Assembly (NCBI RefSeq): GCF_002158865.1
Contig: NZ_CP021455.1
Location: forward strand, 2,480,001-2,544,000
Length of the DNA stretch: 64,000 nucleotides
Direction of reading: 5' to 3'
From: Comamonas serinivorans
Lineage (GTDB): Bacteria > Pseudomonadota > Gammaproteobacteria > Burkholderiales > Burkholderiaceae_C
The first letter of the stretch is position 1. Every line of letters begins with the position of its first letter. The notes under the pieces are model-generated. The model searched no databases. It worked only from the letters and a program-made list of their open reading frames with translations, and was not told the origin of the DNA. Shown here piece after piece: positions 16,149 to 24,538 of the stretch. A program made the position numbers and the translations under genes.

Positions 16149-18146
16149 ATGCCGATCCAACCCGCCGCGCTGCTGGTGGCCGCGCTGAGCCTGGCCTGCC
16201 CCAGCGCCTCGGCCCAACTGGCCCGCAAGCCCTCCGCCTACGACGGCGCGCCCATGCCCGCCGCAACCTCGTCCTCGTCGGCGAATGGCACCGTGCGCCC
16301 CACGCATGCCTTGCGCCTGAGCAGCCGCGCCGAGTTCGACCGCCTGGCCCGCGTGTACGGGGCAGGCACACCGCTCGCGCAGCCCCATGTGCTCTTCGTC
16401 ATCGACCAGGGCGGCGCGCCCGGCGCGGCGCCCCGCGTGCTGTTCGTCGACACCCCGCGGTTTCAGCTGCACGAGCGCTTCCTGCGCGAAACGGGCCTGT
16501 TGCGGGGCGGCAAGGCCGCGCTCAACCGCAACTACCGCGCCGCCGACCGCCGCTTCATCCTGGGCACGCTGAGCTGGCAGCCGCAGGTTCAGGGCTTCGT
16601 CTACGAGTTCTGGGAAGGCGACCAGCTCACGCCGCAGCTGCTGCGCACCACCGCCACGCAGCTGGGCCGCCACTTTTTCGCCCCGCTGCGGTTCAAGGCC
16701 AACGCCACGCGGCACGAGCAGGTGGCCCACGACGCGGGTCTGGCCGCCGTCACCCAGGCGCAGCTGATCGGCCAGCAGGGCTACCTGCCCTTGAACACCG
16801 GCCAGGCCGTGGGCCGGCTGCGCCTGGTCGACCGCGTGGACCAGGCCCGCGACCTGGGGCCGCAGGACATCGTGGTGCTGCGCGAGGTGCCGCTGGCCCT
16901 GCCGCCCGTGGCCGGCGTGATCACCGAGCGCCCGTCCACCCTGCTCTCGCACGTCAACCTGCTGGCCAAGGGCTGGGGCATTCCCAACGCCTACGTGCAC
17001 GCGGCCAGCGCGCAGCTGCGCGCCCTGGACGGCCAGTGGGTGCACCTCAGCGTGGGCGACCACGCGCACACGGTGCGCGCCGCCACGCCGGCCGAACGCG
17101 AGCAGGCCAGCCGGCGCCCGGCGGTGACCGCATCCCACGCCAGCCGCACCCGCCCGAGCGCGGTGCTTGACCTGCGGTCCACCGCCATCCGGCCGCTGGC
17201 CACGCTGCGCCGCGCCGACAGCCGGCAATGCGGGGCCAAGGCCGCCAACCTGGGTGAGGTGCGCGCGGCCCGCATCGCCGGCACCGCGGTGCCCGACGGG
17301 TTTTGCATCCCGTTTGGCGCCTATGAGCGCGCCATGCAGGCGTTCGGCCTGCCGCAGCGCGTGGCGCGCATGGCGCAGCAACCCGGCTTTGCCACCGATG
17401 CCGGCGTGCGCCGCCAGGCGCTGGCCGGCTTGCGCGCGCAGATCGAGGCCATGCCCGTGGACGCCGCCCTGGTGCGCGACTGGCAATCGCGCTGGGCCAC
17501 GCAGCTGCGCGGCGCGGGCGTGTTCGTGCGCAGCTCGTCCAGCTCGGAAGACCTGGCGCACTTCAGTGGCGCGGGCCTGTACACCACCGTCCCCCATGTG
17601 CGCGGCGAGGCCGCCTTGACCGACGCGGTGCGCAAGGTCTGGGCCTCGGTGTTCAATTTCGAGGCCTGGGAAGCCCGCCAGGCTGCCGGCCTGGCGCCCG
17701 GCGACGTGGTGATGGCCGTGCTGGTGCAGACCGCCGTGGACGCCCAGGCCTCGGGCGTGCTGGTCACGCGCGACCCCGTCGGCCGCACGCCGCACGCCAC
17801 CTTCATCGCCGCCAAGCGCGGCCTGGGCATCCGCGTGGTCGAAGGCCAACGGGTGGCCGAGCAGGTGCTGTACGTCGGGCGCAGCGGCGCCGTGCAGCTG
17901 CTGAGCCAGTCCGGCGAAGCCACCCGCTTGCAACTGGCCCCGGGCGGCGGCCTGCGCGAGGTGCCGCTCACCGGCGAGCGCCGCGTGCTCAGCGATGCGC
18001 GCGTCAAACGCCTGGCCAGCGTGGGCCAGGCCATCGAACGCCGCTTTGGCGGCCAAGCGCAAGACATCGAGTGGGCGCTGACCGACGACGACCAGCAGGT
18101 GCTGCTGCTGCAAACCCGGCCCTTCGTGGCCGCTCCGCATCGCTGA
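16149..18146 (+). CDS. Exported PEP/pyruvate-dikinase-like protein
   Basis: This 665-residue protein starts with a probable signal peptide (about 22 residues, ending SASAQ). A central phosphohistidine domain carries LLSHVNLLA with His268, followed by WGIPNAYV. The C-terminal half resembles the ATP-binding domain of pyruvate phosphate dikinase: AANLGEVRAA near residue 365, RSSSSSEDLAHFSGAGLY near 460, DPVGRTPH, and the closing VLLLQTRPF. The His-before-ATP-domain order and the SHV motif resemble plant glucan water dikinases more than PEP synthase. An ATP-using enzyme with an export signal is odd, since the periplasm lacks ATP. The substrate is unknown. The gene splits the usual prfA-prmC pair. 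Confidence 0.72.
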   Translation: MPIQPAALLVAALSLACPSASAQLARKPSAYDGAPMPAATSSSSANGTVRPTHALRLSSRAEFDRLARVYGAGTPLAQPHVLFVIDQGGAPGAAPRVLFVDTPRFQLHERFLRETGLLRGGKAALNRNYRAADRRFILGTLSWQPQVQGFVYEFWEGDQLTPQLLRTTATQLGRHFFAPLRFKANATRHEQVAHDAGLAAVTQAQLIGQQGYLPLNTGQAVGRLRLVDRVDQARDLGPQDIVVLREVPLALPPVAGVITERPSTLLSHVNLLAKGWGIPNAYVHAASAQLRALDGQWVHLSVGDHAHTVRAATPAEREQASRRPAVTASHASRTRPSAVLDLRSTAIRPLATLRRADSRQCGAKAANLGEVRAARIAGTAVPDGFCIPFGAYERAMQAFGLPQRVARMAQQPGFATDAGVRRQALAGLRAQIEAMPVDAALVRDWQSRWATQLRGAGVFVRSSSSSEDLAHFSGAGLYTTVPHVRGEAALTDAVRKVWASVFNFEAWEARQAAGLAPGDVVMAVLVQTAVDAQASGVLVTRDPVGRTPHATFIAAKRGLGIRVVEGQRVAEQVLYVGRSGAVQLLSQSGEATRLQLAPGGGLREVPLTGERRVLSDARVKRLASVGQAIERRFGGQAQDIEWALTDDDQQVLLLQTRPFVAAPHR

Positions 18147-18166
18147 GTGGTGCCACACCGACTTGA

Positions 18167-18218
18167 GCAGTATGAAGCAGCACCCGATTCAACAGCAACG
18201 AGAGCAGATGCATACCCC
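18167..18218. repeat. 52-bp dyad element, copy 7
   Basis: Ends GCAGTATG and CATACCCC; inner CGAT and AACG. It begins 20 nt after the dikinase-like gene and ends 21 nt before prmC. Confidence 0.85.
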
Positions 18219-18239
18219 AAACACCTGGATGACTTGACC

Positions 18240-19202
18240 ATGACCCCGCTCCTTGACGTCGCCCACGCCCTGGCGCAGGCCAGCCAGATCGGCCTGGCGC
18301 GGGTGGACGCCCAGATGCTGCTGTTGCACGTCATGGGCCAGCCCACGCATGCGCGTGCCTGGCTCATCACGCACGACGACACCCCCTTGAGCCCCGACCA
18401 GGCCGAGCACTGGCAACGGCTGTGCGCCGCGCGCCTGCAAGGCCAACCGGTGGCCTACCTCGTCGGCCACAAGGCGTTTCATGGCCTGCAGCTGCAGGTC
18501 GATGCGCGCGTGCTGGACCCCCGGCCCGACACCGAGGTCCTGGTCGACTGGGCGCTTGACGTGCTGCGCACCCGGCCCGGCCGGCCGGCGCCCCGCGTGC
18601 TCGACCTGGGCACGGGCAGCGGGGCCATCGCCCTGGCCATTGCGCATGCGATGGCCCCGGCGAGCACCCCCAGCACTGAACCTTTTGCGGCCCGTGCGCC
18701 TGACGCGCCGCGCGCCGCCCCTGGGCCGCTGGACGTCGAGGTCACCGCCGTGGACGCCAGCGCCGAGGCCCTCGCCGTGGCGCGCGCCAACGCCGAGCGC
18801 CTGGGCCTGCCGGTGCGGCTGTTGCATGGCAGCTGGTACGACGCCCTGGGGGACAGGCACGCCGGCGCCGAAGCGGCGGCCAAGCCACCTACCCCGGCAC
18901 GTTTCGACTGCATCGTGAGCAACCCGCCCTACATCCGCGAGGACGATGTGCACCTGCCCGCGTTGCGCCACGAGCCGCGCCAGGCCCTCACCAGCGGCGC
19001 AGACGGCTTGGACGACATCCGCACCATCGTGGCGGGCGCGCCGGCGTGGCTCGCCCGCGGCGGCTGGCTGCTGCTGGAGCACGGCTGGGACCAGCACGAG
19101 GCGGTGCAGGCCCTGCTGCGGGCCGCGGGCTTCGTCGACGTGCAATCGCGCCACGACCTGGCGGACATCCCGCGTTGCACTGGCGGCCGCTGGCCGGGTT
19201 GA
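18240..19202 (+). CDS. prmC: Release factor glutamine methyltransferase
   Basis: The enzyme methylates the GGQ glutamine of RF1 and RF2 using S-adenosylmethionine. The 320 residues hold the N-terminal helical domain, the SAM-binding LDLGTGSGAIALA near residue 122, and the catalytic SNPPYI near 225. An Ala/Pro-rich insert at about residues 140-165 makes it longer than the usual 280. The start is the ATG giving MTPLLDV; the longer frame would translate the 52-bp dyad. Confidence 0.93.
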   Translation: MTPLLDVAHALAQASQIGLARVDAQMLLLHVMGQPTHARAWLITHDDTPLSPDQAEHWQRLCAARLQGQPVAYLVGHKAFHGLQLQVDARVLDPRPDTEVLVDWALDVLRTRPGRPAPRVLDLGTGSGAIALAIAHAMAPASTPSTEPFAARAPDAPRAAPGPLDVEVTAVDASAEALAVARANAERLGLPVRLLHGSWYDALGDRHAGAEAAAKPPTPARFDCIVSNPPYIREDDVHLPALRHEPRQALTSGADGLDDIRTIVAGAPAWLARGGWLLLEHGWDQHEAVQALLRAAGFVDVQSRHDLADIPRCTGGRWPG

Positions 19203-19305
19203 CGCACCGGACGGGCGATTCAGGCCCGCACGCCGCGCGGGCGCCTGGACCCGCGCATTGGCGCCGCCGCAACACCGCGAGTGCAACGAGTTGTTCCCAT
19301 TTCTT

Positions 19306-19357
19306 TCAGTATCCTTGCTTTTCCGATTCAGGAACTCAGCTGCGTGAGGAATACTCC
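19306..19357. repeat. 52-bp dyad element, copy 8 (right half worn)
   Basis: Ends TCAGTATC and AATACTCC at exact 52-bp spacing; left inner CGAT is present, right inner is TCAG instead of AWCG. Confidence 0.6.
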
Positions 19358-19463
19358 ACACCGTGAAGCCGCCAGACCGGTGCGCCGCCCTTGTGTCGGC
19401 CGCGCCTTTGGCTTTGAATGGCCCTGTTACACCTCGTCGCCCTGAATCCGCCCGCCGCCCGCC

Positions 19464-20339
19464 ATGTCACGTCCTGCCTCGCAACGCCTGAAGATCGGCC
19501 TCTCGGCCTGCTTTCAACACGCCGACCCGGAGCGCCCCCTGTTCAAGGGCAAGACGCTTCAATACGTGGAGCAGTCGATCGCGCACTGGCTGATGTCCGC
19601 CGGCGCCATGGTGGTGATGGTGCCCTGCCCCACGGGTGAAACCGCGCGCGGCGACGTGTCGCTGGCCCACTACGCCGACTGGCTGGACGGCGTCGTCATG
19701 CACGGCGGGGCCGACGTGTGGCCCGGCAGCTATGGCGAGGAGCCGCTGCAGGCGGCCTGGATGGGCGACCGCGTGCGCGACCTGTACGACCTGGCCGTGG
19801 TCGAAGCCTTCGCCCAGGCCGGCAAGCCCATCTTCGGCGTCTGCCGCGGGCTTCAGCTCATCAACGTGGCGTTTGGCGGCACGCTGTACCAGGACATCAG
19901 CACCCAGGTGCCCGGCGCCCTGGTGCACCGCAACGCCGAGACCTATGACCACCACTTCCACGACATCGACCTGGTGCGCGGCTCGCACCTGTCGCTGCTG
20001 TACCCGGGTGTGGCGCGGGCACGCGTCAACAGCATCCACCACCAGGGCATCAAGCAGGTGGCGCCCGACTTTTCGGTGGAGGCCTGGAGCGTGCCCGATC
20101 AGATTCCCGAAGCGATCCGGCGCCGCTTCATCCGTGGCCAGGCCTTCATCGCCGCCACCCAGTGGCACCCCGAGTTCGGCTCCATCAGCGAACCCACCCT
20201 GGACCCCAACCCCATCCTGCGCGACTTCCTCAACGCCTGCGAACGGGCCAAGAACCGCCCGCTGCGTGGTCACTCGCCGTTCCGCATCCGCGACCGCGCC
20301 GCACGGCTGCTGCGCCACGCCCTGCTGCGTCGGCGCTGA
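19464..20339 (+). CDS. Class I glutamine amidotransferase-like hydrolase (PuuD/peptidase C26)
   Basis: This 291-residue cytosolic protein has the gamma-glutamyl hydrolase pattern: GVVMHGGADVWP near residue 78, the nucleophile elbow FGVCRGLQLINVAFGG with Cys127, and the catalytic His in TQWHPEFGS near residue 235. PuuD hydrolyses gamma-glutamyl-GABA in putrescine breakdown, but no other put genes are nearby, so the substrate is open. The C-terminal 25 residues are unusually basic. Confidence 0.85.
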   Translation: MSRPASQRLKIGLSACFQHADPERPLFKGKTLQYVEQSIAHWLMSAGAMVVMVPCPTGETARGDVSLAHYADWLDGVVMHGGADVWPGSYGEEPLQAAWMGDRVRDLYDLAVVEAFAQAGKPIFGVCRGLQLINVAFGGTLYQDISTQVPGALVHRNAETYDHHFHDIDLVRGSHLSLLYPGVARARVNSIHHQGIKQVAPDFSVEAWSVPDQIPEAIRRRFIRGQAFIAATQWHPEFGSISEPTLDPNPILRDFLNACERAKNRPLRGHSPFRIRDRAARLLRHALLRRR

Positions 20340-20434
20340 CCATCGCTTGCCGTGGCGGCCACGGCACCCGACGACGCCGCATGGTCGGCGCATGGTCGGC
20401 GCGCCGCGTGACCGAATTTCGGCACCACATCTGC

Positions 20435-20440
20435 GAGAAT
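20435..20440 (+). promoter_or_regulatory. Candidate -10 box abutting ribE
   Basis: GAGAAT ends 8 nt before the ribE ATG, the same geometry as at hemA; no SD sequence lies between. This is a weaker hexamer. Confidence 0.3.
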
Positions 20441-20448
20441 CGCGGCCT

Positions 20449-21099
20449 ATGTTCACAGGCATCATCACCGCAGTGGGGCGCATCACCGCCGTCCATGACC
20501 TCGGCGCCAGCGCGGCGCATGGCAAACGCCTCACCATCGAGACGCCGCCGGACTACCTCGCCGACGTGGGGCTGGGCGACAGCATCGCCCTCAACGGCGC
20601 CTGCATGACGGTGACCAGCTTCGACGCCGACCAAGCCCGGTTCACGGTCGACATCTCCCTCGAGTCGCTGTCGCGCACCACGGGGCTGGACCAGCCCGGT
20701 GCCGTCAACCTCGAAAAAGCACTGCGCGCCAACGACCGCCTGGGCGGCCACATCGTCAGCGGCCACGTGGACGGCATGGGCGAGGTGGCGCACTTCGCGC
20801 CGGTGGGCGAAAGCTGGGACCTGCGCATCGTGGCGCCGGTCGCGCTGGCCCGCTTCCTGGCCTACAAGGGCTCCATCGTCGTGAATGGCGCCAGCCTCAC
20901 GGTGAATGCGGTGCGCGACCTGGACGACGGCTGCGAGGTGCAGATCAACCTCATCCCCCACACCGTGCAGCACACCCAGCTGGGCACCTTGAAGGCCGGC
21001 AGCCGCGTGAACCTCGAAATCGACACCGTGGCGCGCTATGTCGAGCGCATGCTGCAGGTGGCCCCCGAACTCGCGCGCCCGGCCGCCCCGCAGGCCTGA
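20449..21099 (+). CDS. ribE: Riboflavin synthase, alpha chain
   Basis: The enzyme dismutates two 6,7-dimethyl-8-ribityllumazines to riboflavin. The 216 residues are two tandem lumazine-binding barrels, beginning MFTGIITAVG and containing SIALNGACMTVTS in the first and SIVVNGASLTVNAV in the second, with GHIVSGHVDG between them. It opens the cluster ribE-ribB-ribH-nusB. No FMN riboswitch is visible upstream. The frame is open far upstream, but MFTGII is the family N-terminus. Confidence 0.95.
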   Translation: MFTGIITAVGRITAVHDLGASAAHGKRLTIETPPDYLADVGLGDSIALNGACMTVTSFDADQARFTVDISLESLSRTTGLDQPGAVNLEKALRANDRLGGHIVSGHVDGMGEVAHFAPVGESWDLRIVAPVALARFLAYKGSIVVNGASLTVNAVRDLDDGCEVQINLIPHTVQHTQLGTLKAGSRVNLEIDTVARYVERMLQVAPELARPAAPQA

Positions 21100-21211
21100 G
21101 CGTCACCCACCGTCCGCCAGCCGGCCGCCCCCATGCCTTGATCCACCGGGCCTGATGCCTCCCGATGTCGCAAGGCGCGGGCCCGCTTACCTCCTCGTTC
21201 CCTGGACCCCC

Positions 21212-22336
21212 ATGAGCACTTCAGCCATCCAACCCGTCGCCATTTCGCCCATCGAAGACATCGTCGCCGAGCTCAAGGCCGGCCGCATGGTGGTGCTGGT
21301 GGACGAGGAAGACCGCGAGAACGAAGGCGACTTGATGCTGGCCGCCGACCACGTCACGCCCGAAGCGATCAACTTCATGGCCAAGTTCGGCCGCGGCCTG
21401 ATCTGCCTCACGCTTTCGGGCGAGCGCTGCGACCAGCTCGGCCTGCTGCCCATGACGGCCAACAACGGCACGCAGTTCTCGACCAATTTCACGGTGTCCA
21501 TCGAGGCCGCCGAAGGCGTGACCACCGGCATCTCGGCCGCCGACCGCGCGCTCACCATCCAGGTCGCGGTCGATGCCAAGCGCGGCCGCGAAGCCATCGT
21601 CCAGCCCGGCCACGTGTTCCCCATCCGCGCCGTGAAGGGCGGCGTGCTGATGCGCGCCGGCCACACCGAAGCCGGTTGCGACCTAGCCGCCATGGCAGGC
21701 TGCAGCCCCGCCTCGGTGATCTGCGAAATCATGAAGGAAGACGGCACCATGGCCCGTCTGCCCGACCTGCAGCTGTTCGCGGCCGAGCATGGCCTCAAGA
21801 TCGGGACCATCGCCTCGCTGATCGAATTCCGCAGCCGCACCGAATCGCTGATCCAGCAGGTCAGCACGCGGCCGCTGACCACGCCGTGGGGCGAGTTCAC
21901 CGCCCACGCCTACCGCGACACGCCCAGCGGCTCGGTGCACCTGGCGCTGGTCAAGGGCCAATGGCAGCCCGAGCAGGACGTGCCCGTGCGCGTGCACGAA
22001 CCGTTGTCGGTGCTCGACGCGCTCGAGGTCAACCGCGCCATGCATTCGTGGGGCCTGGACACCAGCCTGCAGCACATCGCCCGGCATGGCTTCGGCGTGG
22101 CTGTGCTGCTGAACTGCGGCGAATCGGGCGAACAGCTGCTGGCCCAGTTCGCCGGCCAGTCGCAGACCGCCCATGCCCCCGCCCGTGGGCGCATGGACCT
22201 GCGCACCTACGGCGTGGGCGCCCAGATCCTGCGCGACTGCGGCGTGCAGCGCATGCAGCTCATGGGCACGCCGCGCCGCCTGCCCAGCATGACCGGCTAC
22301 GGCCTGGAAGTGACGGGCTACATCGCCAAAGAATGA
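21212..22336 (+). CDS. ribB: DHBP synthase with degenerate GTP cyclohydrolase II domain (RibBX type)
   Basis: The N-terminal domain (about residues 1-205) makes 3,4-dihydroxy-2-butanone-4-phosphate from ribulose-5-phosphate for riboflavin. It shows VDEEDRENEGDLMLAAD, NFMAKFGRGLICL and RAGHTEAGCDLA, the metal and substrate motifs. The C-terminal 165 residues have the GTP cyclohydrolase II fold (VRVHEPLSVLDAL, YGVGAQILRDCGV) but the zinc motif C-x10-CDC is missing: the place of the cysteines is occupied by NRAMHSWGLD. GTP cyclohydrolase II must therefore come from another gene. This matches the RibBX proteins known in Proteobacteria. Confidence 0.92.
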   Translation: MSTSAIQPVAISPIEDIVAELKAGRMVVLVDEEDRENEGDLMLAADHVTPEAINFMAKFGRGLICLTLSGERCDQLGLLPMTANNGTQFSTNFTVSIEAAEGVTTGISAADRALTIQVAVDAKRGREAIVQPGHVFPIRAVKGGVLMRAGHTEAGCDLAAMAGCSPASVICEIMKEDGTMARLPDLQLFAAEHGLKIGTIASLIEFRSRTESLIQQVSTRPLTTPWGEFTAHAYRDTPSGSVHLALVKGQWQPEQDVPVRVHEPLSVLDALEVNRAMHSWGLDTSLQHIARHGFGVAVLLNCGESGEQLLAQFAGQSQTAHAPARGRMDLRTYGVGAQILRDCGVQRMQLMGTPRRLPSMTGYGLEVTGYIAKE

Positions 22337-22388
22337 GGGGTATGGCTGGTTTGCCGTTCATTCGATGACGGCGAACTGGGCATACTCC
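22337..22388. repeat. 52-bp dyad element, copy 9
   Basis: Ends GGGGTATG and CATACTCC; inner CGTT and GACG. Its first base is the base after the ribB stop codon. Confidence 0.85.
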
Positions 22389-22446
22389 ATTTTTATCAGC
22401 ACACGCCCGCCTGTGACGCGGGCGTGAGACACGACAGGAAACGAGC

Positions 22447-22947
22447 ATGCAAGGTGCAGACAAAGGGCAAGCCGGCCCGCTCAACGGCAGTGGCATGCGC
22501 ATCGGCATCGTGCAGGCGCGCTTCAACGAAGGCGTGACCGGCACACTGGCCGACAGCTGCCTGGCCGAGTTGAACCGCCTGGGCGTCAAGCCCGACGACA
22601 TCACCCACATCACCGTGCCCGGCGCGCTCGAGGTGCCCCTGGCCCTGCAGGCCATGGCGCACACCGGCCGCTTCGACGCATTGGTGGCACTGGGCTGCAT
22701 CATCCGCGGCGAGACCTACCACTTCGAGCTGGTTGCCAACGAATCGGGCGCCGGCGTCACCCGCGTGGGCCTGGACCACCACCTGCCCATCGCCAACGCC
22801 ATCCTCACCACCGAAGACATGGCCCAGGCCGTGGCCCGTCAGGTCGACAAGGGCCGCGACGCGGCGCAGGTCGTGGTCGAGATGGTGCAGCACCTGCGCC
22901 AATGGCCGGGTGCCGGCCGTGGCACGCGTGCAGGAGAGTCCGCATGA
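22447..22947 (+). CDS. ribH: 6,7-Dimethyl-8-ribityllumazine synthase
   Basis: The enzyme joins the products of RibA/RibD and RibB to form lumazine, the substrate of RibE. The 166 residues show RIGIVQARFNEGVTG, the VPGALEVPLA loop near residue 58, GCIIRGETYHFELV near 82 and GLDHHLPIANAIL with the catalytic histidine near 100. Its TGA overlaps the nusB ATG (ATGA), so the two are translated together. Confidence 0.95.
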   Translation: MQGADKGQAGPLNGSGMRIGIVQARFNEGVTGTLADSCLAELNRLGVKPDDITHITVPGALEVPLALQAMAHTGRFDALVALGCIIRGETYHFELVANESGAGVTRVGLDHHLPIANAILTTEDMAQAVARQVDKGRDAAQVVVEMVQHLRQWPGAGRGTRAGESA

Positions 22948-23537
22948 ACACCGGCAACCCCACCACGCCGCCCGAGAGTCCCGACGAACCCCTGGACGCC
23001 CTGGCCCGCGCCATCGCGGCTGGCGAAGCCCAGGCCGTGCCCCAGCCCGACGGGCGCAAGACCAAGGCCGCGGGCGATGGCCTGCGCAAGGCCGCCACCA
23101 AGTCGGCCCGCACGCGCGCCCGCGAGTTCGCCGTGCAGGCGCTGTACCAGCACCTCGTGGGTGCCGACGACGTGGCCGGCATCGACACCTTCACCCGTGA
23201 CCTGAGCGGCTTCAACAAGGCCGATGCCGCCCACTTCGACGCGTTGCTGCATGGCTGCACCGACGAGTCGGCCGACCTCGACGCCCTCATCGCGCCCCAC
23301 CTGGACCGTCCCCTGGGCGAGATCTCGCCCGTCGAGCGCGCCGTGATGTGGATTGGCGCCTACGAAATGCTGCATTGCCTGGACGTACCGTGGCGCGTGG
23401 TCATCAACGAGTGCGTGGAGCTGGCCAAGTCCTTCGGTGGCACCGATGGCCACAAGTACGTGAACGGCGTGCTCAACACCATCGCCCCCAAGGTGCGCCA
23501 GGCCGAGGTCGACAACGACCGCAACCGCCGCGCCTGA
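22944..23537 (+). CDS. nusB: Transcription antitermination factor NusB
   Basis: NusB binds boxA RNA with NusE (S10) and supports rRNA antitermination. The 197 residues have a non-conserved, charged N-terminal extension of about 55 residues, then the family core RAREFAVQALYQHL, RPLGEISPVERAVMWIGAYEM and VINECVELAKSFGGTDGHKYVNGVLN. The start is the ATG overlapping the ribH stop; the ribH-nusB order is widely conserved. Confidence 0.94.
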   Translation: MNTGNPTTPPESPDEPLDALARAIAAGEAQAVPQPDGRKTKAAGDGLRKAATKSARTRAREFAVQALYQHLVGADDVAGIDTFTRDLSGFNKADAAHFDALLHGCTDESADLDALIAPHLDRPLGEISPVERAVMWIGAYEMLHCLDVPWRVVINECVELAKSFGGTDGHKYVNGVLNTIAPKVRQAEVDNDRNRRA

Positions 23538-23591
23538 TCCCCGGCCACGCTGAACCCGTCGCCACCGAACGCCGTCACCGACAAGCGCAGC

Positions 23592-24380
23592 ATGAGCCAG
23601 CAAGAAGACGAGACGAACCTGGACCCGCACCTGAGCTTCAGCCCCGGTTTTCTGGCTGCCTCGCCCGAGCTGACCGCCTGGCGCGCCGCCAACACGCGCC
23701 CTTGCTGCGTGCTGCAGGTGGGCGGCTTTCGTCCCGGTGGCGAGCCCACCGCCTCGCACCTCGGCCTGAGCCCGGTGATGCGTGCCGACGAGGACTGGCC
23801 CGTCGACCTGGCTGGCCAGCCCATGCAGTTCATCGCGCAGCTGAACGTGGCCCAGGCGCCCTGGCGCCCGGCCGCCTTGCAGGACTTGGCGCTGCTGCAG
23901 CTGTTCGTGGGCGAGCAGTTCATCGAAAGCGGCTCGGAAGCCGGCACCTACGCCATACGCACCTACCCCAGCCTGGAGGGCCTGGCAGCGCGCGAGCAAC
24001 CGCCGTTTCGCGAACGCGCCTGGATCGCGCAGGGTGTCGAGGCGCGCTGGCAGGCGCCGCAGGACGATCACCCCTGCTACGACGACGGCGACATGGTCTT
24101 GCCCGAGGGCCTGGCGACGTTTCCCGACGAAGCCCACGGCGAATGCCGCAGTGGCACCAAGATTGGCGGTTACGCGACCAGCCTGCAGCACGAGGTGCAG
24201 TTCTATCGGTACGAGCTCAATGCCGACGGCGAGTGGTGCAGCTCGCCCCTGGAGCCCCGGTACGTGCTGCAGATCGACAGCGACGGCCAGGCCGGCCTCA
24301 ACTGGGTCGATGGCGGCATCGTCTACCTGGGCCGGCACCCGCAAACCGGCGTCTGGTCGGCTTGCTGCCAGTTTCACTGA
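23592..24380 (+). CDS. DUF1963 (YwqG-like) protein
   Basis: This 262-residue soluble protein resembles the DUF1963/YwqG group, seen in PMQFIAQLNVAQAPW followed by ALLQLFVG in the middle and KIGGYATSLQHEVQFY, then YVLQIDSD further on. No enzymatic residues are known for the family and the role is unclear. Its ATG lies 54 nt after nusB, so it may be co-transcribed with the riboflavin cluster. Confidence 0.7.
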   Translation: MSQQEDETNLDPHLSFSPGFLAASPELTAWRAANTRPCCVLQVGGFRPGGEPTASHLGLSPVMRADEDWPVDLAGQPMQFIAQLNVAQAPWRPAALQDLALLQLFVGEQFIESGSEAGTYAIRTYPSLEGLAAREQPPFRERAWIAQGVEARWQAPQDDHPCYDDGDMVLPEGLATFPDEAHGECRSGTKIGGYATSLQHEVQFYRYELNADGEWCSSPLEPRYVLQIDSDGQAGLNWVDGGIVYLGRHPQTGVWSACCQFH

Positions 24381-24435
24381 GCGGCCGCGTTGCATGCCCA
24401 TCTGAGCGGCTGATGACCCAACACCGCTTGCTCAA

Positions 24436-24487
24436 GGTGTATCAAGAGGTAGTCGTGTGAAAATCGACGGCATTCGCCCCATACCCC
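24436..24487. repeat. 52-bp dyad element, copy 10
   Basis: Ends GGTGTATC and CATACCCC; inner CGTG and GACG (each one off the consensus). Confidence 0.65.
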
Positions 24488-24538
24488 ATCGTGGCCCGCA
24501 CCTGAAGGCCTTGCGGTTTCTGTTCACCATTTGACCCC

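Noticed and set aside
20340..22446. FMN riboswitch upstream of the riboflavin genes
   Set aside because: None of the conserved RFN blocks is found before ribE, ribB or ribH.
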